NCBI GenBank assembly: GCA_963580455.1
Contig: OY756969.1
Coordinates: forward strand, 22,912,760 to 22,976,759
Reading direction: 5' to 3'
Source: Euonymus europaeus
Taxonomy: Eukaryota > Streptophyta > Magnoliopsida > Celastrales > Celastraceae
Length of the DNA stretch: 64,000 nt
A program made the translations under genes and the position numbers. Below the pieces are notes generated by a model. That model searched no databases. It was given only the letters and a program-made list of their open reading frames with translations, and had not been told where the DNA came from. Every line of letters starts with the position of its first letter. Within the stretch, counting starts at the first letter, position 1. This document shows positions 1 to 11,429 of this stretch, piece after piece.

Positions 1-604
1 TTCAGAACTCGTGGATAGTAGGTCTCGTTTCACCTAGTTAGCCGCGAATTGTGGTTTCTTTACGTAAACGCTTTTATGAATATCCGTTGACTCCGAGTTC
101 TGAATTCTGTGATTTTTAGCTTGATTTCACACTACTTTTCGAGCTCTACAATCCTCGCAATTCGGTTTTGGATTTCCGAACTCGTGGCTAGTAGGTCTCT
201 ATTCACCTAGTTAGGCGCGAAATATGGTTTTTTACGTAAACGGTTTTATGAATATCCGTTGACTCCGAGTTCTGAATTCGTTGATTTTTAGCTTGATTTC
301 ACACTACTTTTCGATCTCTACAATCCTGTTGTGTCGGTTTTTTATTTCAGAACTCGTGGCTAGTAGGTGTCGTTTCACCTTGTTGGGCGCGAATTGTGGT
401 TTCTTTACGTAAACGGTTTTATTTTTATCCGATGACTCTGAGTTCTGAATTCGGTGATTTTTATCTTGATTTCACACTACTTTTCAAGCTCTACAATCCT
501 GGCGTTTCGGTTTTTGATTTAAGAACTCGTGGCTAGTAGGTCTCGTTTCACCTAGTTAGCCGCAAATTGTGGTTTCTTTACGTAAACGGTTTTATGAATA
601 TTTG

Positions 605-1560
605 TTGACTCCGAGTTCTGAATTCGTTGATTTTTAGCTTGATTTCACACTACTTTTCGATCTCTACAATCCTGGCATTTCGGTTTTTGATTTCAGAACT
701 CGTGGCTAGTAGGTGTCGTTTCACCTAGTTAGGCGCTAATTGTGGTTTCTTTACGTAAACGGTTTTATGGATATCCGATGACTCCGAGTTCTGAATTCGA
801 TGATTTTTAGCTTGATTTCACACTGCTTTTCGAGCTCTACAATCCTGACTTTTCGGTTTTTGATTTCAGAACTCGTGGCTAGTAGGTCTCGTTTCACCTT
901 GTAAGCCGAGAAATGTGGTTTCTTTACGTAAACGGTTTTATGAATATCCGTTGACTTCGAGTTCTGAATTCGGTGATTTTTAGCTTGATTTCACACTACT
1001 TTTCGATCTCTACAATCCTGGCGTTTCGGTTTTTGATTTCAGAACTCGTGGCTAGTAGGTCTCGTTTCACCTAGTTAGCCGCGAATTGTGGTTTCTTTAG
1101 GTAAATTGTTTTATGAATATTTGTTGACTCCGAGTTCTGAATGCGGTGATTTTTAGCTTGATTTCACACTACTTTTCGATCTCTACAATCCTGGCGTTTC
1201 GGTTTTTGATTTCAGAACTTGTGGCTAGTAGGTCTCTTTTCACCTAGTTAGGCGCAAAATGTGGTTTTTTACGTAAACGGTTTTATGAATATCCGTTGAC
1301 TCCGAGTTCTGAATTCGTTGATTTTTAGCTTGATTTCACACTACTTTTCGAGCTCTACAATCCTGGTGTGTCGGTTTTTGATTTCAGAACTCGTGGCTAG
1401 TAGGTGTCGTTTCACCTAGTTAAGCGCGAATTATGGTTTCTTTACGTAAACGGTTTTATGAATATCCGATGACTCTGAGTTCTGAATTCGGTGATTTTTA
1501 TCTTGATTTCACACTACTTTTCGAGCTCTACAATCCTGGTCTTTCGGTTTTTGATTTCAG
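605..1560 (+). repeat. About 5.5-monomer block shared with 4,226-5,181
   Basis: Matching private variants lie 3,621 bp apart (21 monomers): CACACTGCTTTT at 821 and 4,442, TTAGGTAAATTG near 1,100 and 4,721, GGCGCAAAATG near 1,252 and 4,872, and TTAAGCGCGAATTATGG near 1,420 and 5,041. Similarity stops after the CTGGTCTTTCGG monomer. This is an older, partial relative of the 20-monomer HOR to the right. Confidence 0.75.
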
Positions 1561-1692
1561 AACTCGTGGCTAGTAGGTCTCGTTTCACCTATTTAGGCGC
1601 GAAATGTGGTTTTTTACGTAAACGGTTTTATGAATATCCGTTGACTCCGAGTTCTGAATTCGGTGATTTTTAGCTTGATTTCACACTACTTT

Positions 1693-1702
1693 TAGAGCTC
1701 TA
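1693..1702. other. 10-bp palindrome TAGAGCTCTA in one monomer variant
   Basis: The usual TTTTCGAGCTCTACAATCC is changed to TTTTAGAGCTCTAGAAT in this variant, which extends the GAGCTC core into a perfect 10-bp palindrome. The same form recurs across the array, followed by ATACTGG in the left part and ATCCTGG in most right-hand copies. Confidence 0.7.
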
Positions 1703-1727
1703 GAATACTGGCATTTCGGTTTTTGAT

Positions 1728-1899
1728 TTCAAAACTTGTGGCTAGTAGGTCTCGTTTCACCTAGTTAGCCGCGAATTGTGGTTTTTTACGTAAACGGTTT
1801 TATGAATATCCGTTGACTCCGAGTTTTGAATTCAGTGATTTTTAGCTTGATTTCACACTACTTTTCGATCTCTACAATCCTGGCGTTTCGGTTTTTGAT
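1728..1899 (+). repeat. Representative 172-bp monomer (T6 class)
   Basis: This copy is one base shorter because TTTCTTTACG is replaced by TTTTTTACG. It begins with the AAAACTTGTGG variant of the usual AGAACTCGTGG. The T6 form is interspersed with the 173-bp form throughout the array. The AAAACTTGTGG variant usually follows a monomer ending TTTTAGAGCTCTAGAATACTGG, so these changes travel together as a linked haplotype (for example near 1,691, 2,727, 3,241, 5,487, 6,691 and 8,937). Confidence 0.85.
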
Positions 1900-1957
1900 T
1901 TCAGAACTCGTGGCTAGTAGGTCTCGTTTCACCTAGTTAGCCGCGAATTGTGGTTTC

Positions 1958-1967
1958 TTTACGTAAA
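1958..1967. other. Conserved 10-bp palindrome TTTACGTAAA
   Basis: A perfect inverted repeat containing TACGTA, present in most monomers and unaffected by the T-run length change just 5' of it. Occasional copies carry TTTACATAAA, TTTAGGTAAA or TTAAGTAAA, the first being a CpG transition. It is one of the least variable parts of the unit. Any protein-binding role is speculative. Confidence 0.8.
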
Positions 1968-1991
1968 CGGTTTTATGAATATCCGTTGACT

Positions 1992-2008
1992 CCGAGTTCT
2001 GAATTCGG
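1992..2008. other. Imperfect 17-nt dyad containing an EcoRI site
   Basis: CCGAGTTCTGAATTCGG has 8-base arms around one central T with a single mismatched pair (G opposite T). It recurs once per monomer. Variants weaken an arm, for example GAATTCGTTG, GAATTGGCTG, CTGAGTTC and CGGAGTTC. Short dyads of this size are a recognised feature of centromeric satellites that lack a CENP-B box; that link is inference here. Confidence 0.75.
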
Positions 2009-2104
2009 TGATTTTTAGCTTGATTTCACACTACTTTTCGATCTCTAAAATCTTGGCATTTCGGTTTTTGATTTCAGAACTCGTGGCTAGTGGGTCTCGT
2101 TTCA

Positions 2105-2114
2105 CCTAGTTAGG
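2105..2114. other. Short dyad CCTAGTTAGG
   Basis: CCTA and TAGG are inverted arms around GT. It is complete only in monomers of the TTAGGCGCGAA class and broken in the TTAGCCGCGAA class. The two classes are intermingled along the array without strict alternation. Confidence 0.6.
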
Positions 2115-2879
2115 CGCGAAATGTGGTTTTTTACGTAAACGGTTTTATGAATATCCGTTGACTCCGAGTTCTGAATTCGTTGATTTTTAGCTTCATTTCA
2201 CACTACTTTTCGAGCTCTAAAAACTGGTGTGTCGGTTTTTGATTTTAGAACTCGTGGCTAGTAGGTGTCGTTTCACCTAGTTGGGCGCGAATTGTGGTTT
2301 CTTTACATAAACGGTTTTATGAATATCCGATGACTCTTTGTTCTGAATTCGGTGATTTTTATCTTGATTTCACACTACTTTTCGATCTCTACAATCCTGG
2401 CGTTTCGGTTTTTGATTTCAGAACTCGTGGCTAGTAGGTCTCGTTTCACCTAGTTAGGCGCGAAATGTGGTTTCTTTACGTAAATTGTTTTATGAATATT
2501 TGTTGACTCCGAGTTCTAAATTCGTTGATTTTTAGCTCGATTTCACACTACTTTTCGATCTCTACAATCCTGGAGTTTCGGTTTTTGATTTCAGAACTCG
2601 TGCCTAGTAGGTCTCGTTTCACCTAGTTAGGCGCGAAATGTGGTTTTTTACGTAAACGGTTTTATGAATATCCGTTGACTCCGAGTTCTGAATTCGGTGA
2701 TTTTTAGCTTGATTTCACACTACTTTTAGAGCTCTAGAATACTGGCATTTCGGTTTTTGATTTCAAAACTTGTGGCTAGTAGGTCTCGTTTCAAGTAGTT
2801 AGCCGCGAATTGTGGTTTTTTACGTAAACGGTTTTATGAATATCCGTTGACTCCGAGTTTTGAATTCGGTGATTTTTAG

Positions 2880-5800
2880 CTTGATTTCACACTACTTTTC
2901 GATCTCTACAATCCTGGCGTTTCGGTTTTTGATTTCAGAACTCGTGGCTAGTAGGTCTCGTTTCACCTAGTTAGCCGCGAATTGTGGTTTTTTACGTAAA
3001 CGGTTTTATAAATATCCGATGACTCCGAGTTCTGAATTCGGTGATTTTTAGCTTGACTTCACGCTACTTTTCGAGCTCTACAATCCTGGAGTTTCGGTTT
3101 TTTATTTCAGAACTCGTGGCTAGTAGGTCTCGTTTCACCTAGTTAAGAGCGAAATGTGGTTTTTTACGTAAACGGTTTTATGAATATCCGTTGACTCCGA
3201 GTTCTGAATTCGGTGATTTTTAGCTTGATTTCACACTACTTTTAGAGCTCTAGAATACTGGCATTTCGGTTTTTGATTTCAAAACTTGTGGCTAGTAGGT
3301 CTCGTTTCACCTAGTTAGCCGCGAATTGTGGTTTTTTACGTAAACGGTTTTATGAATATCCGTTGACTCCGAGTTTTGAATTCGGTGATTTTTAGCTTGA
3401 TTTCACACTACTTTTCGATCTCTACAATCCTGGCGTTTCGGTTTTTGATTTCAGAACTCGTGGCTAGTAGGTCTCGTTTCACCTAGTTATCCGCGAATTG
3501 TGGTTTCTTTACGTAAACGGTTTTATGAATATCCGTTGACTCCGAGTTCTGAATTCGGTGATTTTTAGCTTGATTTCACACTACTTTTCGATCTCTAAAA
3601 TCTTGGCGTTTCGGTTTTTGATTTCAGAACTCGTGGCTAGTGGGTCTCGTTTCACCTAGTTAGGCGCGAAATGTGGTTTTTTACGTAAACGGTTTTATGA
3701 ATATCCGTTGACTCCGAGTTCTGAATTCGTTGATTTTTAGCTTCATTTCACACTACTTTTCGAGCTCTAAAATACTGGTGTGTCGGTTTTTGATTTTAGA
3801 ACTCGTGGCTAGTAGGTGTCGTTTCACCTAGTTGGGCGCGAATTGTGGTTTCTTTACATAAACGGTTTTATGAATATCCGATGACTCTTTGTTCTGAATT
3901 CGGTGATTTTTATCTTGATTTCACACTACTTTTCGATCTCTACAATCCTGGTCTTTCGGTTTTTGATTTCAGAACTCGTGGCTAGTAGGTCTCATTTCAC
4001 CTAGTTAGCCGCGAATTGTGGTTTCTTTACGTAAATTGTTTTATGAATATTTGTTGACTCCGAGTTCTGAATTCGGTGATTTTTAGCTTGATTTCACACT
4101 ACTTTTCGATCTCTACAATCCTGGAGTTTGGGTTTTTGATTTTAGAACTCGTGCCTAGTAGGTCTCGTTTCACCTAGTTAGGCGCGAAATGTGGTTTTTT
4201 ACGTAAACGATTTTATGAATATCCGTTGACTCCGAGTTCTGAATTCGTTGATTTTTAGCTTGATTTCACACTACTTTTCGATCTCTACAATCCTGGAATT
4301 TCGGTTTTTGATTTCAGAACTCGTGGCTAGTAGTTGTCGTTTCACCTAGTTAGGCGCTAATTGTGGTTTCTTTACGTAAACGGTTTTATGGATATCCGAT
4401 GACTCCGAGTTCTGAATTCGATGATTTTTAGCTTGATTTCACACTGCTTTTCGAGCTCTACAATCCTGACATTTCTGTTTTTGATTTCAGAACTCGTGGC
4501 TAGTAGGTCTCGTTTCACCTAGTAAGCCGAGAAATGTGGTTTCTTTACGTAAACGGTTTTATGAATATCCGTTGACTTCGAGTTCTGAATTCGGTGATTT
4601 TTAGCTTGATTTCACACTACTTTTCGATCTCTACAATCCTGGTGTTTCGGTTTTTGATTTCAGAACTCGTGGCTAGTAGGTCTCGTTTCACCTAGTTAGC
4701 CGCGAATTGTGGTTTCTTTAGGTAAATTGTTTTATGAATATTTGTTGACTCCGAGTTCTGAATTCGGTGATTTTTAGCTTGATTTCACACTACTTTTCGA
4801 TCTCTACAATCCTGGCGTTTCGGTTTTTGATTTCAGAACTCGTGGCTAGTAGGTCTCTTTTCAACTAGTTAGGCGCAAAATGTGGTTTTTTACGTAAACG
4901 GTTTTATGAATATCCGTTGACTCCGAGTTCTGAATTCGTTGATTTTTAGCTTGATTTCACACTACTTTTCGAGCTCTACAATCCTGGTGTGTCGGTTTTT
5001 GATTTCAGAACTCGTGGCTAGTAGGTGTCGTTTCACCTAGTTAAGCGCGAATTATGGTTTCTTTACGTAAACGGTTTTATGAATATCCGATGACTCTGAG
5101 TTCTGAATTCGGTGATTTTTATCTTGATTTCACACTACTTTTCGAGCTCTACAATCCTGGTCTTTCGGTTTTTGATTTCAGAACTCGTGGCCAGTAGGTC
5201 TCATTTCACCTAGTTAGCCGTGAATTGTGGTTTCTTTACGTAAATTGTTTTATGAATATTTGTTGACTCCGAGTTCTAAATTCGGTGATTTTTAGCTTGA
5301 TTTCACACTACTTTTTGATCTCTACAATCCTGGAGTTTCAGTTTTTGATTTCAGAACTCGTGCCTAGTAGGTCTCGTTTCACCTAGTTAGGCGCGAAATG
5401 TGGTTTTTTACGTAAACGGTTTTATGAATATCCGTTGACTCCGAGTTCTGAATTCGGTGATTTTTAGCTTGATTTCACACTACTTTTAGAGCTCTAGAAT
5501 ACTGGCATTTCGGTTTTTGATTTCAAAACTTGTGGCTAGTAGGTCTCGTTTCACCTAGTTAGCCGCGAATTGTGGTTTTTTACGTAAACGGTTTTATGAA
5601 TATCCGTTGACTCCGAGTTTTGAATTCGGTGATTTTTAGCTTGATTTCACACTACTTTTCGATCTCTACAATCCTGGCTTTTCGGTTTTTGATTTCAGAA
5701 CTCGTGGCTAGTAGGTCTCGTTTCACCTAGTTAGCCGCGAATTGTGGTTTTTTACGTAAACGGTTTTATGAATATCCGATGACTCCGAGTTCTGAATTCG

Positions 5801-6329
5801 GTGATTTTTAGCTTGACTTCACACTACTTTTTGAGCTCTACAATCCTGGAGTTTCGGTTTTTTATTTCAGCACTCGTGGCTAGTAGGTCTCATTTCACCT
5901 ACTTAGCCGCGAATTGTGGTTTCTTTACGTAAACGGTTTTATGAATATCCGTTGACTCCGAGTTCTGAATTCGGTGATTTTTAGCTTGATTTCACACTAC
6001 TTTTCGATCTCTAAAATCTTGGCATTTCGGTTTTTGATTTCAGAACTCGTGGCTAGTGGGTCTCGTTTCACCTAGTTAGGCGCGAAATGTGGTTTTTTAC
6101 GTAAACGGTTTTATGAATATCCGTTGACTCCGAGTTCTGAATTCGTTGATTTTTAGCTTCATTTCACACTACTTTTCGAGCTCTAAAATCCTGGTGTGTC
6201 GGTTTTTTATTTTAGAACTCGTGGCTAGTAGGTGTCGTTTCACCTAGTTGGGCGCGAATTGTGGTTTCTTTACATAAACGGTTTTATGAATATCCGATGA
6301 CTCTGAGTTCTGAATTCGGTGATTTTTAT
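2880..6329 (+). repeat. 20-monomer higher-order repeat, copy 1 (3,450 bp)
   Basis: Tandem HOR unit whose variants recur exactly 3,450 bp downstream: ACGCTACTTTTCGAG at 3,061/6,511, ATCTCTAAAATCTTGG at 3,591/7,041, CACTGCTTTT at 4,442/7,892, and TTAAGCGCGAATTATGG at 5,041/8,491. The monomers inside one unit differ from each other far more than the two units differ, which defines an HOR. The left edge is placed where GATCTCTACAATCCTGGCG begins to match 6,331. Confidence 0.85.
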
Positions 6330-9070
6330 CTTGATTTCACACTACTTTTCGATCTCTACAATCCTGGCGTTTCGGTTTTTGATTTCAGAACTCGTGGCTA
6401 GTAGGTCTCGTTTCACCTAGTTAGCCGCGAATTGTGGTTTTTTACGTAAACGGTTTTATGAATATCCGATGACTCCGAGTTCTGAATTCGGTGATTTTTA
6501 GCTTGACTTCACGCTACTTTTCGAGCTCTACAATCCTGGAGTTTCGGTTTTTTATTTCAGAACTCGTGGCTAGTAGGTCTCGTTTCACCTAGTTAGGAGC
6601 GAAATGTGGTTTTTTACGTAAACGGTTTTATGAATATCCGTTGACTCCGAGTTCTGAATTCGGTGACTTTTAGCTTGATTTCACACTACTTTTAGAGCTC
6701 TAGAATACTGGCATTTCGGTTTTTGATTTCAAAACTTGTGGCTAGTAGGTCTCGTTTCACCTAGTTAGCCGCGAATTGTGGTTTTTTACGTAAACGGTTT
6801 TATGAATATCCGTTGACTCCGAGTTTTGAATTCGGTGATTTTTAGCTTGATTTCACACTACTTTTCGATCTCTACAATCCTGGCGTTTCGGTTTTTGATT
6901 TCAGAACTCGTGGCTAGTAGGTATCGTTTCACCTAGTTAGCCGCGAATTGTGGTTTCTTTACGTAAACGGTTTTATGAATATCCGTTGACTCCGAGTTCT
7001 GAATTCGGTGATTTTTAGCTTGATTTCACACTACTTTTCGATCTCTAAAATCTTGGCGTTTCGGTTTTTGATTTCAGAACTCTTGGCTAGTGGGTCTCGT
7101 TTCACCTAGTTAGGCGCGAAATGTGGTTTTTTACGTAAACGGTTTTATGAATATCCGTTGACTCCGAGTTCTGAATTCGTTGATTTTTAGCTTCATTTCA
7201 CACTACTTTTCGAGCTCTAAAATACTGGTGTGTCGGTTTTTGATTTTAGAACTCGTGGCTAGTAGGTGTCGTTTCACCTAGTTGGGCGCGAATTGTGGTT
7301 TCTTTACATAAACGGTTTTATGAATATCCGATGACTCTTTGTTCTGAATTCGGTGATTTTTATCTTGATTTCACACTACTTTTCGATCTCTACAATCCTG
7401 GTCTTTCGGTTTTTGATTTCAGAACTCGTGGCTAGTAGGTCTCATTTCACCTAGTTAGCCGCGAATTGTGGTTTCTTTACGTAAATTGTTTTATGAATAT
7501 TTGTTGACTCCGAGTTCTGAATTCGGTGATTTTTAGCTTGATTTCACACTACTTTTCGATCTCTACAATCCTGGAGTTTGGGTTTTTGATTTTAGAACTC
7601 GTGCCTAGTAGGTCTCGTTTCACCTAGTTAGGCGCGAAATGTGGTTTTTTACGTAAACGGTTTTATGAATATCCGTTGACTCCGAGTTCTGAATTCGTTG
7701 ATTTTTAGCTTGATTTCACACTACTTTTCGATCTCTACAATCCTGGAATTTCGGTTTTTGATTTCAGAACTCGTGGCTAGTAGGTGTCGTTTCACCTAGT
7801 TAGGCGCTAATTGTGGTTTCTTTACGTAAACGGTTTTATGGATATCCGATGACTCCGAGTTCTGAATTCGATGATTTTTAGCTTGATTTCACACTGCTTT
7901 TCGAGCTCTACAATCCTGACATTTCTGTTTTTGATTTCAGAACTCGTGGCTAGTAGGTCTCGTTTCACCTAGTAAGCCGAGAAATGTGGTTTCTTTACGT
8001 AAACGGTTTTATGAATATCCGTTGACTTCGAGTTCTGAATTCGGTGATTTTTAGCTTGATTTCACACTACTTTTCGATCTCTACAATCCTGGCATTTCGG
8101 TTTTTGATTTCAGAACTCGTGGCTAGTAGGTCTCGTTTCACCTAGTTAGCCGCGAATTGTGGTTTCTTTAGGTAAATTGTTTTATGAATATTTGTTGACT
8201 CCGAGTTCTGAATTCGGTGATTTTTAGCTTGATTTCACACTACTTTTCGATCTCTACAATCCTGGCATTTCGGTTTTTGATTTCAGAACTCGTGGCTAGT
8301 AGGTCTCTTTTCACCTAGTTAGGCGCAAAATGTGGTTTTTTACGTAAACGGTTTTATGAATATCCGTTGACTCCGAGTTCTGAATTCGTTGATTTTTAGC
8401 TTGATTTCACACTACTTTTCGAGCTCTACAATCCTGGTGTGTCGGTTTTTGATTTCAGAACTCGTGGCTAGTAGGTGTCGTTTCACCTAGTTAAGCGCGA
8501 ATTATGGTTTCTTTACGTAAACGGTTTTATGAATATCCGATGACTCTGAGTTCTGAATTCGGTGATTTTTATCTTGATTTCACACTACTTTTCGAGCTCT
8601 ACAATCCTGGTCTTTCGGTTTTTGATTTCAGAACTCGTGGCTAGTAGGTCTCATTTCACCTAGTTAGCCGTGAATTGTGGTTTCTTTACGTAAATTGTTT
8701 TATGAATATTTGTTGACTCCGAGTTCTAAATTCGGTGATTTTTAGCTTGATTTCACACTACTTTTCGATCTCTACAATCCTGGAGTTTCGGTTTTTGATT
8801 TCAGAACTCGTGCCTAGTAGGTCTCGTTTCACCTAGTTAGGCGCGAAATGTGGTTTTTTACGTAAACGGTTTTATGAATATCCGTTGACTCCGAGTTCTG
8901 AATTCGGTGATTTTTAGCTTGATTTGACACTACTTTTAGAGCTCTAGAATACTGGCATTTCGGTTTTTGATTTCAAAACTTGTGGCTAGTAGGTCTCGTT
9001 TCACCTAGTTAGCCGCGAATTGTGGTTTTTTACGTAAACGGTTTTATGAATATCCGTTGACTCCGAGTTC
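6330..9070 (+). repeat. 20-monomer HOR, copy 2, truncated at its right end
   Basis: Follows copy 1 directly and matches it for about 2.74 kb. The match breaks near 9,080, where CCGAGTTTTGAATTCGGTG in copy 1 faces CCGAGTTCTGAATTCGTTG here. From there the sequence continues as a relative of 7,190 onward (offset 1,899 bp, 11 monomers). It carries a private GATTTGACACTAC (8,921) where copy 1 has GATTTCACACTAC. Confidence 0.82.
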
Positions 9071-10648
9071 TGAATTCGTTGATTTTTAGCTTCATTTCAC
9101 ACTACTTTTCGAGCTCTAAAATACTGGTGTGTCGGTTTTTGATTTTAGAACTCGTGGCTAGTAGGTGTCGTTTCACCTAGTTGGGCGCGAATTGTGGTTT
9201 CTTTACATAAACGGTTTTATGAATATCCGATGACTCTTTGTTCTGAATTCGGTGATTTTTATCTTGATTTCACACTACTTTTTGATCTCTACAATCCTGG
9301 TCTTTCGGTTTTTGATTTCAGAACTCGTGGCTAGTAGGTCTCATTTCACCTAGTTAGCCGCGAATTGTGGTTTCTTTACGTAAATTGTTTTATGAATATT
9401 TGTTGACTCCGAGTTCTGAATTCGGTGATTTTTAGCTTGATTTCACACTACTTTTCGATCTCTACAATCCTGGAGTTTGGGTTTTTGATTTTAGAACTCG
9501 TGCCTAGTAGGTCTCGTTTCACCTAGTTAGGCGCGAAATGTGGTTTTTTAAGTAAACGGTTTTATGAATATCCGTTGACTCCGAGTTCTGAATTCGTTGA
9601 TTTTTAGCTTGATTTCACACTACTTTTCGATCTCTACAATCCTGGAATTTCGGTTTTTGATTTCAGAACTCGTGGCTAGTAGGTGTCGTTTCACCTAGTT
9701 AGGCGCTAATTGTGGTTTCTTTACGTAAACGGTTTTATGGATATCCGATGACTCCGAGTTCTGAATTCGATGATTTTTAGCTTGATTTCACACTGCTTTT
9801 CGAGCTCTACAATCCTGACATTTCTGTTTTTGATTTCAGAACTCGTGGCTAGTAGGTCTCGTTTCACCTAGTAAGCCGAGAAATGTGGTTTCTTTACGTA
9901 AACGGTTTTATGAATATCCGTTGACTTCGAGTTCTGAATTCGGTGATTTTTAGCTTGATTTCACACTACTTTTCGATCTCTACAATCCTGGCGTTTCGGT
10001 TTTTGATTTCAGAACTCGTGGCTAGTAGGTCTCGTTTCACCTAGTTAGCCGCGAATTGTGGTTTCTTTAGGTAAATTGTTTTATGAATATTTGTTGACTC
10101 CGAGTTCTGAATTCGGTGATTTTTAGCTTGATTTCACACTACTTTTCGATCTCTACAATCCTGGCATTTCGGTTTTTGATTTCAGAACTCGTGGCTAGTA
10201 GGTCTCTTTTCACCTAGTTAGCCGCGAATTGTGGTTTCTTTACGTAAACGGTTTTATGAATATCCGTTGACTCCGAGTTCTGAATTCGGTGATTTTTAGC
10301 TTGATTTCACACTACTTTTCGATCTCTAAAATCTTGGCGTTTCGGTTTTTGATTTCAGAATTCTTGGCTAGTGGGTCTCGTTTCACCTAGTTAGGCGCGA
10401 AATGTGGTTTTTTACGTAAACGGTTTTATGAATATCCGTTGACTCCGAGTTCTGAATTCGTTGATTTTTAGCTTCATTTCACACTACTTTTCGAGCTCTA
10501 AAATACTGGTGTGTCGGTTTTTGATTTTAGAACTCGTGGCTAGTAGGTGTCGTTTCACCTAGTTGGGCGCGAATTGTGGTTTCTTTACATAAACGGTTTT
10601 ATGAATATCCGATGACTCTTTGTTCTGAATTCGGTGATTTTTATCTTG
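9071..10648 (+). repeat. Rearranged HOR segment
   Basis: A mosaic of pieces of the 20-monomer unit. 9,071-10,220 follows 7,172 onward (offset 1,899). From about 10,220 the match switches to the region near 6,940 (offset 3,281; shared TCTTGGCTAGTGGG at 7,081/10,362). Near 10,650 it switches again into the 1,209-bp duplication. Each switch falls at the same phase of the monomer, as expected from unequal exchange between repeats. Confidence 0.7.
9440..10220 (+). repeat. Block repeated 1,209 bp (7 monomers) downstream, copy 1
   Basis: Paired with 10,649-11,429. Both carry the private change GGTTTTTTAAGTAAACGG (loss of the TACGTA palindrome) and CCTGGAGTTTGGG, at offsets of exactly 1,209 bp (9,472/10,681). 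The match ends where TTAGCCGCGAATTG faces TTAGGCGCAAAATG. Confidence 0.78.
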
Positions 10649-11429
10649 ATTTCACACTACTTTTCGATCTCTACAATCCTGGAGTTTGGGTTTTTGATTT
10701 TAGAACTCGTGCCTAGTAGGTCTCGTTTCACCTAGTTAGGCGCGAAATGTGGTTTTTTAAGTAAACGGTTTTATGAATATCCGTTGACTCCGAGTTCTGA
10801 ATTCGTTGATTTTTAGCTTGATTTCACACTACTTTTCGATCTCTACAATCCTGGAATTTCGGTTTTTGATTTCAGAACTCGTGGCTAGTAGGTGTCGTTT
10901 CACCTAGTTAGGCGCTAATTGTGGTTTCTTTACGTAAACGGTTTTATGGATATCCGATGACTCCGAGTTCTGAATTCGATGATTTTTAGCTTGATTTCAC
11001 ACTGCTTTTCGAGCTCTACAATCCTGACATTTCTGTTTTTGATTTCAGAACTCGTGGCTAGTAGGTCTCGTTTCACCTAGTAAGCCGAGAAATGTGGTTT
11101 CTTTACGTAAACGGTTTTATGAATATCCGTTGACTTCGAGTTCTGAATTCGGTGATTTTTAGCTTGATTTCACACTACTTTTCGATCTCTACAATCCTGG
11201 CGTTTCGGTTTTTGATTTCAGAACTCGTGGCTAGTAGGTCTCGTTTCACCTAGTTAGCCGCGAATTGTGGTTTCTTTAGGTAAATTGTTTTATGAATATT
11301 TGTTGACTCCGAGTTCTGAATTCGGTGATTTTTAGCTTGATTTCACACTACTTTTCGATCTCTACAATCCTGGCATTTCGGTTTTTGATTTCAGAACTCG
11401 TGGCTAGTAGGTCTCTTTTCACCTAGTTA
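10649..11429 (+). repeat. Block repeated 1,209 bp downstream, copy 2
   Basis: Second copy of 9,440-10,220. After its end the sequence resumes the 20-monomer unit in register with 8,322 (offset 3,108 bp), so this duplication sits inside a third, incomplete HOR copy. Confidence 0.78.

Larger units (their letters stand above)
1900..2072 (+). repeat. Representative 173-bp monomer
   Basis: A near-consensus copy, phased to begin at TTCAGAACTCG. It shows the 173-bp class marker GTGGTTTCTTTACG. The consensus version has about 72 G+C in 173 bases (about 42% GC) and roughly a dozen CpG sites. Landmarks by monomer position: TTTACGTAAA at 59-68, an imperfect dyad at 93-109 containing EcoRI GAATTC, T-runs near 113-117, 125-127 and 136-139, GAGCTC at 141-146 (changed to GATCTC in this copy and many others), and the most variable dinucleotide at 158-159. 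Neither 172 nor 173 is a multiple of three, so the reading frame shifts at each monomer and long ORFs cannot persist. Confidence 0.9.
1590..2395 (+). repeat. 9-monomer offset copy of 3,140-3,946
   Basis: The block recurs 1,550 bp downstream. It shares TTTTAGAGCTC at 1,691/3,241, ATCTCTAAAATCTTGG at 2,041/3,591, CTTCATTTCAC and GACTCTTTGTTCTG. Copy 1 has one base fewer at CTCTAAAAACTGG (about 2,216) than copy 2 at CTCTAAAATACTGG, which moves the offset to 1,551. Similarity ends where CCTGGCGTTTCGG faces CCTGGTCTTTCGG. Confidence 0.75.

Noticed and set aside
1491..1673. 60-codon open frame on the plus strand
   Set aside because: It spans just over one monomer, has no ribosome-binding or splice context, and its translation is simply the satellite in one frame. 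Similar strings (RKRFYEYP, PSSEF) appear wherever a monomer happens to lack a stop.
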